Below are positions 32,007 through 41,264 of a DNA stretch of 63,176 nt, in pieces. Made by a program: the position numbers and the translations under genes. The number at the start of each line of letters is the position of its first letter. Position 1 is the stretch's first letter. Under the pieces are notes generated by a model, which was not told the DNA's origin, made no database searches, and saw only the letters and a list, made by a program, of their open reading frames with translations. Source of the DNA: an uncultured Flavobacteriaceae bacterium (GTDB lineage Bacteria; Bacteroidota; Bacteroidia; Flavobacteriales; Flavobacteriaceae); the NCBI GenBank assembly GCA_937923515.1, contig CALDUF010000004.1:1-63176 (forward strand), read 5' to 3'.

Positions 32007-33455
32007 TTAATAATAAGTGAAGCGTCTTACTTTCGAAATATATTTTGCTAACCTTATAACTTGGTGGCTATACCCAAACTCATTATCGTACCACACATAA
32101 AGTATAACGTTTTTACCATCTTTACGAACTATAGTAGCTTTACTATCGTAAATTGATGGTGCGGAACACCCTACGATATCGCTAGATACCAATTCGTCAT
32201 TAAGTTCGTATTTTATCTGTTCTACCAAATCGCCTTCTAAGGCATATTTTTTAATGGTAGCATTTATGGCGTTTAGGCTTGTTTTTCTATCTAATTCTAA
32301 ATTTAAAATGGCTAAAGAGCCGTTTGGTACAGGAACCCGTATGGCGTTAGAAGTCAATTTATCTTCTAAACTAGGTAGTGCTTTTGCCACTGCTTTTCCT
32401 GCGCCAGTTTCTGTAATAACCATATTAAGTGCTGCTGCGCGACCACGGCGGTATTTGTTATGAAAATTATCCACTAAATTCTGGTCGTTAGTGTAGGCAT
32501 GAATGGTTTCTAAATGGCCGCTTTTAACACCGTAAGAATCTTCGATAGCTTTTAAAATAGGGGTAATGGCATTTGTTGTACAAGATGCTGCCGAAAAAAT
32601 ATGAAGTGTGTCTGGGTCGTACTGTTGGTGGTTTACACCGTGTACAATGTTAGGAATTTCTTTTCCTGGTGCAGTAAGCAATACTTTTGAAACGCCTTTG
32701 GCTATCAAGTGTCTAGATAAGGCTTCTTTATCTCTAAAAGCGCCTGTATTATCAATAACTAATGCATTATCAATACCATATTCTGTATAGTCTATGGTTT
32801 CTGGCGCATTGGCGGTAATCATTTTTATAGTGGTACCGTTTACTATAAGTGCATTATCTTTTTCATTAACAGAAACAGTTCCTGAAAATGCACCGTGTAT
32901 GGAATCATTTATTAGTAATGAAGCTCTTTTATGAAGTATTTTGGGAGTGATTGTGCCTCTGGTAACAATTGCTCTTAGTCTTAATTGATTGCCTTTGCCT
33001 GTTTTTGCCATCAATTCTCTAGCCACCAAACGCCCAATTCTTCCAAAGCCATATAAAACAACGTCTTTTGGTGCTATAGTTTTGCCATTGCTGGCATCTT
33101 TAATTTTATGGGCAACAAAATGAAGTGCATCATCAAATTTATTATCATCAAGATGAAATTCATAAGTTAGTTTACCAATATCTAGTTTGGCCGGTGGAAT
33201 GTGAAGTTGTTTGATGGCTTTCGCAATTTCTACAGAGTCAAAAATTGAAATAGGCTTTTGTACAAATTTGCCAGCATAATCGTGCAAGTTTAAAATTTCG
33301 CTTACATTTTTATCAATCAGTTGGTTTTTAAATAGAATTACTTCTATGGCACTATCATACCATAAATCGCTAACGGTTTTAATAAATTCAACAGTCGCTT
33401 TTCTTCGATCTGCTTGAAACGCTAACTCTTTTTCATAAGTTGCATCTGTAGACAT
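32007..33455 (-). CDS. gap: Glyceraldehyde-3-phosphate dehydrogenase, long form
   Basis: 482 residues, about 140 longer than standard GAPDH. An N-terminal helical extension of about 130 residues precedes the Rossmann start YGFGRIGR (135-142). The catalytic cysteine is C292 (SAASCTTNAITP) and the C-terminal WYDNEFGYSHQVIRLA block is intact. The segment after the second strand (AIVTRGTIT) lacks the usual acidic NAD-ribose contact, so NADP use is possible. The extension occurs in Bacteroidota homologues; its role is unknown to me. A minus-strand TATTTTTG box (33486-33493) lies 31 bp upstream. Confidence 0.93.
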   Translation of the reverse strand: MSTDATYEKELAFQADRRKATVEFIKTVSDLWYDSAIEVILFKNQLIDKNVSEILNLHDYAGKFVQKPISIFDSVEIAKAIKQLHIPPAKLDIGKLTYEFHLDDNKFDDALHFVAHKIKDASNGKTIAPKDVVLYGFGRIGRLVARELMAKTGKGNQLRLRAIVTRGTITPKILHKRASLLINDSIHGAFSGTVSVNEKDNALIVNGTTIKMITANAPETIDYTEYGIDNALVIDNTGAFRDKEALSRHLIAKGVSKVLLTAPGKEIPNIVHGVNHQQYDPDTLHIFSAASCTTNAITPILKAIEDSYGVKSGHLETIHAYTNDQNLVDNFHNKYRRGRAAALNMVITETGAGKAVAKALPSLEDKLTSNAIRVPVPNGSLAILNLELDRKTSLNAINATIKKYALEGDLVEQIKYELNDELVSSDIVGCSAPSIYDSKATIVRKDGKNVILYVWYDNEFGYSHQVIRLAKYISKVRRFTYY

Positions 33456-33485
33456 TTTTTTAGGTTTAGTGAGTTTTTAGTGTAA

Positions 33486-33493
33486 CAAAAATA
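33486..33493 (-). promoter_or_regulatory. -7 box of the GAPDH gene
   Basis: Minus-strand TATTTTTG, 30 bp before the start codon; -33 box unclear. Confidence 0.55.
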
Positions 33494-33527
33494 TCATATT
33501 TCAAACGTTTTCGTAAGCTATTTTAAC

Positions 33528-33561
33528 AAAAAAACACGCCTTTGGTAAAAGGCGTGTTTTT
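33528..33561 (-). terminator. Terminator of the LVIVD lipoprotein pair
   Basis: AACACGCCTTT/AAAGGCGTGTT stem (33533-33558) with A7 at left, T7 on the minus strand. Confidence 0.85.
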
Positions 33562-33592
33562 AATCTATATATTTCAAAAAAAAAAGAACTTG

Positions 33593-34324
33593 TTAGATAC
33601 TTATAGTACTTAATAAACTTGTATTTGTAATGTCGTTTTTATTAAGTGCAAATTGATTAAGGGTGTTATTTCCAACTGTGATAACTTTATCATTTATTAT
33701 AATAACGTCAAACGCAGCGGTGTTAATGCTGTGTACTAGTTTAGAGTTTTCAGGGTCTGAGATATCAAAAATCTTAACTTCATCGTCGCACACAAACAGG
33801 TATTTACCGTAAAGTCCCATACCTTTTGGTGCTAATAAATTGCGCTGCGAAATCAATATTGGGTTTGTAAGATCTTTTATATCGTAAATTTGTAGCGCGC
33901 TAATATCGGTACCGCAACCTAAGCTTGTATCTAATGTAACAAATGCATGTGTATCGTTTGCAATTACTGGGTCGCATGCTGTAAAATGTTGTACAGCACT
34001 TAATTGTTTTGGGGCTTCAGGATTAACAGTATCATAAATAAACATGCCGTTTCTAGAGCCTATGTACAAAACATTTTTGTAGCTAATTAGTGTTTCGATA
34101 TCAAAACCTATAAATACAGTATTTACTAAAACAGGATTGTTTGTTGTGCTGATATTAAACACGTTTAAGTTTTGATTATCTACTGTATATAAATAATCGT
34201 TTAAAATGGTAAATGTTGCCAAAGAGCCGCCTTGACCAACATCAAGCGCTGCGTCGTTAGAGCTAATATCATCGTTACAAGATGTTATTGTGAATGCGAT
34301 AAGTATAAAGATATATTTTTTCAT
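33593..34324 (-). CDS. LVIVD-repeat lipoprotein
   Basis: 243 residues with a lipoprotein signal (FTITSCNDD). Repeated blade-like units such as LATFTILNDYLYTVDNQNLNVFNI, LISYKNVLYIGSRNGMFIYD, and GLYGKYLFVCDDEVKIFDISDPENSKLV match LVIVD repeats, which form beta-propellers on the surface of Bacteroidota. Role unknown. It lies 7 bp after a second, related lipoprotein gene, so the two are cotranscribed. Confidence 0.8.
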   Translation of the reverse strand: MKKYIFILIAFTITSCNDDISSNDAALDVGQGGSLATFTILNDYLYTVDNQNLNVFNISTTNNPVLVNTVFIGFDIETLISYKNVLYIGSRNGMFIYDTVNPEAPKQLSAVQHFTACDPVIANDTHAFVTLDTSLGCGTDISALQIYDIKDLTNPILISQRNLLAPKGMGLYGKYLFVCDDEVKIFDISDPENSKLVHSINTAAFDVIIINDKVITVGNNTLNQFALNKNDITNTSLLSTISI

Positions 34325-34331
34325 GGTATGT

Positions 34332-34847
34332 TTAGTTTTTTAAAATCCAATCTACAACTACTTCGTCTGGCGCTAAATCTGCTTTAAAGCCATCTGGTGA
34401 GAATAACTCAGGAAACACACCTTCTACACGTTTTGTTACTATAACTTCATTAAATGTATTATTAAATGTAATTGCAATTAAATCTACCAAGTTATTTACA
34501 AATAAAACATCACCCTTAATTGAAACATCGGTAGAGCCAATAACTTTTAAAAATTTCAGTTTTACAGGGTTTTCTGGGTTGGTATTATCGTAAATATGAA
34601 ATCCTTTATTAGGTTCGTTTATAAACAAAAAATTGTCTTTTACATAAATTTTACCCATAACCTCTTGTTTTTGAGGAGGCATGAGTGTTACTGAAGTATT
34701 AAAAATCTCTCGCTTAACGATGACAGGGTCGTAGCTTTCTACGATGTAATCTACATCATCAGGAGAACTGCCTCCAAAATAAATACAGGAGGAAAGGAGC
34801 AAGGTAATACATAATAATAGTAGTGGTTTGTGTTTCAAGGTGGTCAT
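34332..34847 (-). CDS. Lipoprotein, partner of the LVIVD protein
   Basis: 171 residues with a lipoprotein signal (LLLSSCIYFGG). The stretch KIYVKDNFLFINEPNKGFHI followed by YDNTNPENPVKLKFL has the LVIVD-like form seen in the downstream gene, so it is probably a short propeller fragment or companion. First gene of a two-gene unit. Function unknown. Confidence 0.7.
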   Translation of the reverse strand: MTTLKHKPLLLLCITLLLSSCIYFGGSSPDDVDYIVESYDPVIVKREIFNTSVTLMPPQKQEVMGKIYVKDNFLFINEPNKGFHIYDNTNPENPVKLKFLKVIGSTDVSIKGDVLFVNNLVDLIAITFNNTFNEVIVTKRVEGVFPELFSPDGFKADLAPDEVVVDWILKN

Positions 34848-34901
34848 ATCATCGTTTTTTATTTAAGATGCTATAATTAAAAAAGGTTGCGTGGTAGTAA
34901 C

Positions 34902-34932
34902 AAAAAAAACCCTCAAAAAAAGAGGGTTTTAC
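34902..34932 (-). terminator. Terminator of the DegP-type protease gene
   Basis: AAAACCCTC/GAGGGTTTT stem with A-run upstream (T-run on the minus strand), 25 bp after the protease stop codon. Confidence 0.85.
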
Positions 34933-34956
34933 TTATAATTGGGTGTGTTTTATGTA

Positions 34957-36366
34957 TTACCTGAAATAATGACTCTCTTTTTCGCCATTAGCATTTATAA
35001 GTTCTAAAATAACAGGCTCGTTAGATGCTTTGTTTTTAAAAGCCTTCACCGCATCATCAACATTAATTATTTTAATACCGTTTATTTTTGTAATAATAGC
35101 ACCTTTATCTACACCGTTTTGTTTCCAATAGTTTGCAATTTGAGCATTGCTATCTAGCGCTACAATTTTAACACCATGTTTAGCACCATACTTTTTTAAA
35201 TCTGTTGGTTTTGCATTTTTAATTTCTCCAATTAATGGTATAACTGCTGTTGTGTTTCTTACTAAAGTTATAGCAACGGATTTTAAATCGCCGTCTCTAG
35301 AATAGCTTACATTAACAATATCTCCAGGACTTTTAGTGTTTAAGTAACCACTTAAGTCTGCAAATTTTGAAATGATAACATTATCAATTTTTTTAATAAT
35401 ATCGCCTTTTTGTAAACCTGCCTTTTCAGCGCCTGAGTCTTCAGTTACACTATCAATATAAAACCCTTGAGTATCCTCTACGTCTAAATCTTGAGCAGTT
35501 TTACTATTTAATGCGCCTCCTAACACGCCTAAAATGCCGTTTTGTACATTACCAAACTCCATAATGTCGTTAACAACTTTTCTGGCAATATTACTTGGTA
35601 CTGCAAATGAGTATCCTACGTAAGATCCTGTTTGCGAAGATATTGCTGTGTTAATGCCTATTAACTCTCCATTGGTGTTAACCAAAGCACCACCAGAATT
35701 TCCTGGATTTACAGCGGCATCAGTTTGTATAAAAGATTGTGATGCATCGCCAGATAAATCTCTAGCCTTTGCACTTATTATTCCAGCAGTAACGGTTGAT
35801 GTAAGATTAAACGGGTTGCCTACAGCAAGTACCCATTCTCCAATTTTTGCATTATCAGAATCCCCAAAAGTTACTACAGGTAATGCTTCATCAGCTTCAA
35901 TTTTTAAAAGCGCGATATCTGTTTTAGGATCAGTACCTACAATTTCAGCTTTGTACGTTTTGTTATTGTTTAAGGTTACTGAAAGTTCCTGAGACTTATC
36001 AATAACGTGGTTGTTTGTAATAATGTAACCATCAGGTGTAATAATCACTCCAGAACCCGTACCCAATTGCGCACGCTGCGGGCTTCTACCTAAAAACAAG
36101 TCTTCAAAAGTCATACGTCCTCTACTAAGCGTTACATTTTTTACGTGCACTACAGCATTTACCGTGTTTTCTGCGGCAGTTGTAAAATCTGGTGTTTCAT
36201 AAGGTTTGTAAACAGCAGTATTAGATGTTGTAGGAATTAAACCAGATTGCTTTTCAACGGTATCAACAATCAGAGTTTTTTCTTCCTCTATATACAATTT
36301 ATAAGCACCTAAAGTTAACATACCACCAAGAGCCGAAACGAATACTAAGGTTAAGATCTTCTTCAT
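34957..36366 (-). CDS. DegP/HtrA-type serine protease
   Basis: 469 residues, periplasmic, with an N-terminal signal/anchor (about 4-22). The catalytic triad is H120 (TNNHVID), D150 (TDIALLKI) and S224 (GNSGGAL). Two PDZ domains follow: about 285-370 (GILGVLGG... KAGLQKGDIIKKIDN) and about 385-465 (ending EPVILELINANGEKE). It degrades or refolds damaged envelope proteins. Divergent from dapF across a 125-bp region; no sigma-E-like motif is recognisable. Confidence 0.95.
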   Translation of the reverse strand: MKKILTLVFVSALGGMLTLGAYKLYIEEEKTLIVDTVEKQSGLIPTTSNTAVYKPYETPDFTTAAENTVNAVVHVKNVTLSRGRMTFEDLFLGRSPQRAQLGTGSGVIITPDGYIITNNHVIDKSQELSVTLNNNKTYKAEIVGTDPKTDIALLKIEADEALPVVTFGDSDNAKIGEWVLAVGNPFNLTSTVTAGIISAKARDLSGDASQSFIQTDAAVNPGNSGGALVNTNGELIGINTAISSQTGSYVGYSFAVPSNIARKVVNDIMEFGNVQNGILGVLGGALNSKTAQDLDVEDTQGFYIDSVTEDSGAEKAGLQKGDIIKKIDNVIISKFADLSGYLNTKSPGDIVNVSYSRDGDLKSVAITLVRNTTAVIPLIGEIKNAKPTDLKKYGAKHGVKIVALDSNAQIANYWKQNGVDKGAIITKINGIKIINVDDAVKAFKNKASNEPVILELINANGEKESHYFR

Positions 36367-36473
36367 AATTTTAGTTTTAGATATATAAATTAACGATTAA
36401 AATTAAGTATTTATTGAATTTGAAATTCAACTTTAACGACGATTTAACAATCAAAAAAACGTTATAATATTCA

Positions 36474-36481
36474 TATCTTTG
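36474..36481 (+). promoter_or_regulatory. -7 box of the dapF operon
   Basis: TATCTTTG, ending 10 bp before the dapF ATG, so the leader would be very short. Confidence 0.65.
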
Positions 36482-36491
36482 TCTCCTAATT

Positions 36492-37265
36492 ATGGAACAA
36501 AAATTTTACAAATACCAAGGTACTGGAAACGATTTTGTAATGATTGATAATCGTTTACAAACATTCGACAAAAATAATACCAAATTAGTAGCACACCTTT
36601 GTGACAGACGTTTTGGCATAGGTGGTGACGGGTTAATTCTTCTTGAAAATCATGATACATGCGATTTTAAGATGGTATATTATAATGCCGACGGTAATGA
36701 GAGTACCATGTGTGGTAATGGTGGGCGTTGTTTGGTAGCGTTTGCAAGACAATTAGGTGTTATAACTAATACCGCAGTTTTTGAAGCTATTGATGGTTTA
36801 CATCATGCTGAAATTAATGAGGATATTGTAAGGTTACAAATGCAAAACGTATCTGCTATTGATAAAAAAGAACACCATGTGTTTTTAGACACGGGTTCGC
36901 CTCATCATGTACAATTTGAAGATGCTATTGCCGATTTTGATATTAAAACAAAAGGTGCTAGCATACGCTATGGTGCACCATACCATGCTGCAGGATCAAA
37001 CGTTAATTTTGTAAAAAAAATAGCAGATAATGCATATCGTGTAAGAACTTACGAGCGCGGTGTTGAAGATGAAACATTGTCATGCGGTACAGGTGTTACA
37101 GCCGTTGCTATAGCAATGCATGCCACTAACCAAACTAGCAACACTGTAATAGATTTAAAGGTTGAGGGTGGCGATTTACAAGTTTCTTTTGATGTTAAGG
37201 ATGGTGTTTATACTAATGTTTGGTTAATAGGGCCAGCTAAATATGTATTTGAAGGTAGTATATGA
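36492..37265 (+). CDS. dapF: Diaminopimelate epimerase
   Basis: 257 residues. It converts LL- to meso-diaminopimelate for peptidoglycan and lysine. Both catalytic cysteines are present: C74 (TMCGNGGRC) and C198 (LSCGTGVTA). QGTGNDFVMID at the N-terminus and FGIGGDGLILLE are also conserved. It heads a four-gene operon, overlapping the next gene by 4 bp (ATGA). Confidence 0.96.
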   Translation: MEQKFYKYQGTGNDFVMIDNRLQTFDKNNTKLVAHLCDRRFGIGGDGLILLENHDTCDFKMVYYNADGNESTMCGNGGRCLVAFARQLGVITNTAVFEAIDGLHHAEINEDIVRLQMQNVSAIDKKEHHVFLDTGSPHHVQFEDAIADFDIKTKGASIRYGAPYHAAGSNVNFVKKIADNAYRVRTYERGVEDETLSCGTGVTAVAIAMHATNQTSNTVIDLKVEGGDLQVSFDVKDGVYTNVWLIGPAKYVFEGSI

Positions 37266-37786
37266 AAACCCTAAAAGGCCAACATATCACACTAAGAGCG
37301 CTTGAGCCAGAAGATTTAGAATTTGTTCTTGCTGTTGAAAATGATGAGCGTATTTGGCACCTTAGCAACACACAAGTACCATTTTCTAGATTTGTTATTA
37401 AACATTATTTAGAAAATGCGCATAAAGACATTTTTGAGGTAAAGCAATTGCGCTTAGTTATTACTGACACAACAGAAACGCCTTTAGGACTCATAGATTT
37501 ATTTGATTTCGATTTTAAAAATAAAAGGGCAGGAGTTGGTATCATCATAAAAGAGGCTTCAAATAGAGATAAAGGGTATGGTTTTGAGGCTTTAAAAATG
37601 TTAATAGCTTATAGTTTTAAACATTTAGGTTTACATCAGCTATATTGTAATATTTCAGAAGACAATATAGCGAGTCTTAAACTATTTCAAAAGCTAGGAT
37701 TTAAAGAGGTAGGTTTAAAAAAAGATTGGAATTTAAACAACGGCGCCTACAACAACGAATATTTATTACAACTTATAAAACAATAA
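37262..37786 (+). CDS. GNAT acetyltransferase
   Basis: 174 residues. ITLRALEPEDLEFVLAVEND at the start, RAGVGIIIKEASNRDKGYGFEALKML containing the acetyl-CoA loop in two parts (GVGIIIKEAS, NRDKGYGFEAL) and NISEDNIASLKLFQKLGFKEVG near the end place it in the RimJ/SpeG-like GNAT group. Substrate unknown. It sits between dapF and mltG with a 4-bp overlap and no gap, so a cell-wall link is possible but unproven. Confidence 0.88.
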   Translation: MKTLKGQHITLRALEPEDLEFVLAVENDERIWHLSNTQVPFSRFVIKHYLENAHKDIFEVKQLRLVITDTTETPLGLIDLFDFDFKNKRAGVGIIIKEASNRDKGYGFEALKMLIAYSFKHLGLHQLYCNISEDNIASLKLFQKLGFKEVGLKKDWNLNNGAYNNEYLLQLIKQ

Positions 37787-38830
37787 ATGTACATTAAAAA
37801 GATACTTTGGGCTATTGCAATTATTGGTTTAGTTGCTGCAGGAATTTTTGCATATTATGTGTATGGCGCGATGTTGGCACCAAATACAAATTTTAATAAT
37901 GATGAAGCTTATGTCTATATAAAATCAACTGACAGCTATGAGGATGTTAGAGCCCAACTAGAACCTTTATTGAAGGATATTGATAAATTTGATATTCTGG
38001 CAAAACAAAAAAAATACACTGGCAATATTAAATCTGGTAAATATGCTATTAAAAAAGGCATGAGTAATAATGATATTATAAACTCTATTCGAAGCCGTAA
38101 TATACCTGTAAATGTATCTTTTAATAATCAAAATTCATTAGAAAAATTGGCAGGAAGAGTAGCAAGTCAAATTGAAGCTGATAGCTTGTCTTTATTAAAG
38201 GCCATGACAGATGCTAGCTTTTTAAAACAAAATAATTTTAAAACTGAAACTGCTCTAGGAATGTATTTACCAAATAGTTATGAATTTTATTGGGATACTT
38301 CTGCAGAAACGTTTAGAGATAGAATGTTAAAGGAATACAAGCGTTTTTGGACTGATGCAAGAATTGCAAAAGCCAATGCTTTTGGGTTAGCGCAAGATCA
38401 AGTTATAGCTTTGGCCTCTATTGTTTATGAAGAATCTAAAGAGCGCTCTGAACAGCCTAGAATTGCAGGTGTATATATAAATAGATTGCGTATTGGTATG
38501 CCACTACAAGCAGATCCTACACTAAAGTTTGCGGCGTATAAATTGCCTAAATATAAAAATACAGTCATAAAACGTGTGCTAAATGTGCATAAGGATATTG
38601 TATCGCCTTACAACACCTATAAAAATAGAGGTTTGCCTCCAGGGTTAATTGCAATGCCTGATATATCAGCAATTAAGGCTGTATTAAATTATGAAAAGCA
38701 CAACTATCTTTATTTTGCTGCAGATGCTAACCGTTTTGGGTATCACAAATTTGCAAAAACGCTAGCACAACATAACGTTAATGCCAGAGCATACCATCGT
38801 TATTTATCTCAACAAGGCATTACCAAATAA
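37787..38830 (+). CDS. mltG: Endolytic peptidoglycan transglycosylase MltG
   Basis: 347 residues: a single N-terminal membrane anchor (about 5-27), a LysM-like region, then the YceG/MltG domain with MYLPNSYEFYW, the catalytic-Glu motif ASIVYEESKERSEQPRIAGV, GMPLQADPTLKFA and SPYNTYKNRGLPPGLI. It cuts nascent glycan strands inside the chain and limits their length. It immediately follows the GNAT gene and overlaps the next gene by 1 bp. Confidence 0.95.
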   Translation: MYIKKILWAIAIIGLVAAGIFAYYVYGAMLAPNTNFNNDEAYVYIKSTDSYEDVRAQLEPLLKDIDKFDILAKQKKYTGNIKSGKYAIKKGMSNNDIINSIRSRNIPVNVSFNNQNSLEKLAGRVASQIEADSLSLLKAMTDASFLKQNNFKTETALGMYLPNSYEFYWDTSAETFRDRMLKEYKRFWTDARIAKANAFGLAQDQVIALASIVYEESKERSEQPRIAGVYINRLRIGMPLQADPTLKFAAYKLPKYKNTVIKRVLNVHKDIVSPYNTYKNRGLPPGLIAMPDISAIKAVLNYEKHNYLYFAADANRFGYHKFAKTLAQHNVNARAYHRYLSQQGITK

Positions 38831-39735
38831 TGTTGCGCGGTGGAGGTTATATAGCGATTTTTTGTTGTATTTCGGTATTTGGTTTTTCTCAATCTACATT
38901 ACAAGACTTTTTAACACCAAGCGATAGTTTAAATATCTCTCGTAGAAATACGGTAGTTATTTCTGAAGTTGCTTTAGCTAGTGCAGCCTTAATTGGTTTA
39001 AACGAATTATGGTATGCAGATTTTGAGCGGTCAAAATTTCAAACTATAAATGATAATGCCGAATGGCTGCAAATGGATAAAGTTGGGCATGTGTTTTCGG
39101 CATATCAAATAGGTAGGCAGGGTGCAAACCTTTTACATTGGAGTGGCGTTAGTAAAAAAGACCAATTGCTATATGGTGCCACTTTAGGTTTTGGGTTTCT
39201 AACCGCTGTAGAAGTTTTAGATGGCTACTCTAGTGAATGGGGATTTTCTTGGGGAGATATTGGCGCTAACGCCCTTGGAACAGGATTGTATATTTCTCAA
39301 GAATTGTTTTGGGATGAGCAACGTATTGACGTAAAATTTAGTTTTATGCCAACAAAGTATGCTGATTTACGACCAGATAAACTTGGAGCATCATTTTTAG
39401 AGCAAGTTTTAAAAGATTACAACGGTCAAACCTATTGGTTGAGTTGTAATGCGCATGCGTTTTTTAAAGACAGTAAAATTCCAAGATGGCTTAATATTGC
39501 TTTTGGCTACGGAGGCGAGGGTATGCTTAGCGGTATTGAAGTTGCTGACAATCAATTGTTAACAAAAAACCAACGCTACAGACAGTATTTTATAAGTTTG
39601 GATGTAAATTTGACCAAAATTAGAACTAATTCAGCATTGTTAAAGTCAATTTTTAATATTTTCAATATGATAAAAGTACCGTTCCCTTCTTTAGAAATTA
39701 ATAAAAATGGAGCTGTTTTTCATCTATTGCGTTAA
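38830..39735 (+). CDS. DUF2279 family exported protein (YfiM-like)
   Basis: 301 residues with a signal peptide (about 1-20, VFGFSQ). The segment MDKVGHVFSAYQIGRQGANL, the helix-like YGATLGFGFLTAVEVLDGYSSEWGFSWGD block and DIGANALGTGLYI are the DUF2279 core found in the YfiM lipoprotein. Probably an outer-membrane or periplasmic protein; function unknown. Last gene of the dapF operon. Confidence 0.82.
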   Translation: MLRGGGYIAIFCCISVFGFSQSTLQDFLTPSDSLNISRRNTVVISEVALASAALIGLNELWYADFERSKFQTINDNAEWLQMDKVGHVFSAYQIGRQGANLLHWSGVSKKDQLLYGATLGFGFLTAVEVLDGYSSEWGFSWGDIGANALGTGLYISQELFWDEQRIDVKFSFMPTKYADLRPDKLGASFLEQVLKDYNGQTYWLSCNAHAFFKDSKIPRWLNIAFGYGGEGMLSGIEVADNQLLTKNQRYRQYFISLDVNLTKIRTNSALLKSIFNIFNMIKVPFPSLEINKNGAVFHLLR

Positions 39736-39760
39736 TAGAAATTGTACTTAAACGATTAAT

Positions 39761-39791
39761 TTTGAAATAATTAAAAAATTGCTTAATTTTG
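39761..39791 (+). promoter_or_regulatory. Promoter of the lysozyme-like gene
   Basis: TTTG (39761-39764), 19-bp spacer, TAATTTTG (39784-39791), a full consensus match. Confidence 0.8.
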
Positions 39792-39849
39792 CACGCTGAA
39801 ATTTTCAAGCATGTTTACTTAGTAATTTTGCTGAAGAAATTTAAAATTT

Positions 39850-40515
39850 ATGGTAAAAAATATTGCAAGTTATCTAGTATTAGTACTTACAATATGTGTA
39901 CTATTACAACTATCATTTTCTAATAATGAAGTGATAGACTTAAGTAAGTATTCTACAGATGGTTTAGATTTAAACTATACTGTAGGCCACGAAACAAACA
40001 TCAAAGATAATTTTGAAACTTCAAAAGCGCATTACAAAACGTTTTCACCGTTTTTAGGTAAATCTTTTGTAGGATTTAAAGAAGCTATAGCTTTTAAAGA
40101 ATCTGGTGGCAATTATGCTACTATTAATACCTACGGTTATTTAGGAAAGTATCAATTTGGTAAATCTACATTACAATTAATTGGTGTAAGAAACATTCAA
40201 AACTTTTTAAATAATCCAAAACTTCAAGAAAAAGCATTTATTGCAAATGCACAACGTAACAAGTGGATATTGCGTAGAGATATTAATAGATTTGTTGGAA
40301 AGCGTGTTAATGGCGTTTTAGTAACAGAGTCTGGCATTTTGGCTGCAGCGCATTTAGCAGGACCAGGAAGTGTAAAAAAGTATTTAAGAAGTTACGGTTT
40401 AGATAATTTCTCGGATGGTTATGGTACAACAATTTCAAATTACATGAAACGATTTTCTGGATACGATACTTCGTTTTTAAAACCAAATAAAAAAGCAAAA
40501 GTTTCTGCACTTTAA
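39850..40515 (+). CDS. Exported lysozyme-like/transglycosylase-like protein
   Basis: 221 residues with an N-terminal signal anchor (about 5-24). GFKEAIAFKESGGNYATINTYGYLGKYQFGKSTL, read in parts as AIAFKESGGNYATINTYG and YLGKYQFGKSTL, resembles the catalytic-Glu region of transglycosylases (ESGG followed by G.YQF), and ILAAAHLAGPGSVKKYL fits the C-terminal lobe. Likely a peptidoglycan-cleaving enzyme in the periplasm. It has its own consensus promoter and a terminator lying inside the convergent neighbour gene. Confidence 0.78.
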   Translation: MVKNIASYLVLVLTICVLLQLSFSNNEVIDLSKYSTDGLDLNYTVGHETNIKDNFETSKAHYKTFSPFLGKSFVGFKEAIAFKESGGNYATINTYGYLGKYQFGKSTLQLIGVRNIQNFLNNPKLQEKAFIANAQRNKWILRRDINRFVGKRVNGVLVTESGILAAAHLAGPGSVKKYLRSYGLDNFSDGYGTTISNYMKRFSGYDTSFLKPNKKAKVSAL

Positions 40516-40528
40516 ATTGTAATTGCAT

Positions 40529-41245
40529 TTAACTTTTATGAATAATAAAAATGGTAGGTCTCTTGTGGAGATCTACTTTTTTTTTGCTCCAAACTTTGGT
40601 TGGTAGGGTTTTAATAAATTCAGTTGGTAAGGTAATATCACAAGCTACGCAAACCAAGGTATCTGGCGATGTATAGCTACAAATGTCTTCTAACATCTTA
40701 TTGTTTCGGTACGGTGTTTCAATAAATATTTGCGATTGATTTTGTTCAAACGAAATACGTTCTAACCGTTTTATTTCTTTTTTTCTTTCACCTTTATCTA
40801 TGGGTAAGTAACCGTTAAAGGTAAAGCGTTGCCCATTTAAGCCAGAACTCATCATTGCCATTAAAATCGAAGAAGGGCCAACTAACGGTACCACTTGTAT
40901 ATCTTTTTCGTGCGCTAGCTTTACAACTTCGGCACCAGGATCTGCTACACCAGGGCAGCCCGCCTCAGATAGTAAACCAACATCTTTTCCTGCTAAACAC
41001 GGATTTAAAAATTCTGGTAGCTCCACGCTTTGCGTAAATTTATTTAGCAAAAATATTTCTAAGGAGGGTTGGGAGGTTGTTGGACTGATTTTTTTTATAA
41101 ACCTACGTGCAGTTTTTTCATTTTCAACTATAAATATTGAGACGTTTTCAATTACTTCTTTAACTGTATAGGGTAGTACTTCAAGTGGTGCATTATCACC
41201 TAACGTGGTAGGTATTAAATATAGTTTTCCAAGTTTAGTTTGCAT
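40529..41245 (-). CDS. Tetrapyrrole-methylase-fold methyltransferase, RsmI-like
   Basis: 238 residues. LGKLYLIPTTLGD, VGLLSEAGCPGVADPGAEVV, PLVGPSSILMAMMSSGLNGQ, FIETPYRNNKML and DLHKRPTIFII are typical of RsmI-like SAM-dependent methyltransferases, which 2'-O-methylate C1402 of 16S rRNA. It is shorter than the E. coli enzyme and lacks its C-terminal domain, as in Bacteroidota homologues, so target identity is an inference. It is third in the dnaA-LMW phosphatase-methylase series on the minus strand. Confidence 0.85.
   Translation of the reverse strand: MQTKLGKLYLIPTTLGDNAPLEVLPYTVKEVIENVSIFIVENEKTARRFIKKISPTTSQPSLEIFLLNKFTQSVELPEFLNPCLAGKDVGLLSEAGCPGVADPGAEVVKLAHEKDIQVVPLVGPSSILMAMMSSGLNGQRFTFNGYLPIDKGERKKEIKRLERISFEQNQSQIFIETPYRNNKMLEDICSYTSPDTLVCVACDITLPTEFIKTLPTKVWSKKKVDLHKRPTIFIIHKS
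40554..40585 (+). terminator. Terminator of the lysozyme-like gene, inside the convergent CDS
   Basis: GTAGGTCTC (40554-40562) / GAGATCTAC (40568-40576), one G.T pair, followed by nine T (40577-40585). It lies within the 3' coding part of the RsmI-like gene, where it encodes KKKVDLHKRPT on the minus strand. Confidence 0.75.
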
Positions 41246-41264
41246 AAATGCTTTAATATAAAAT

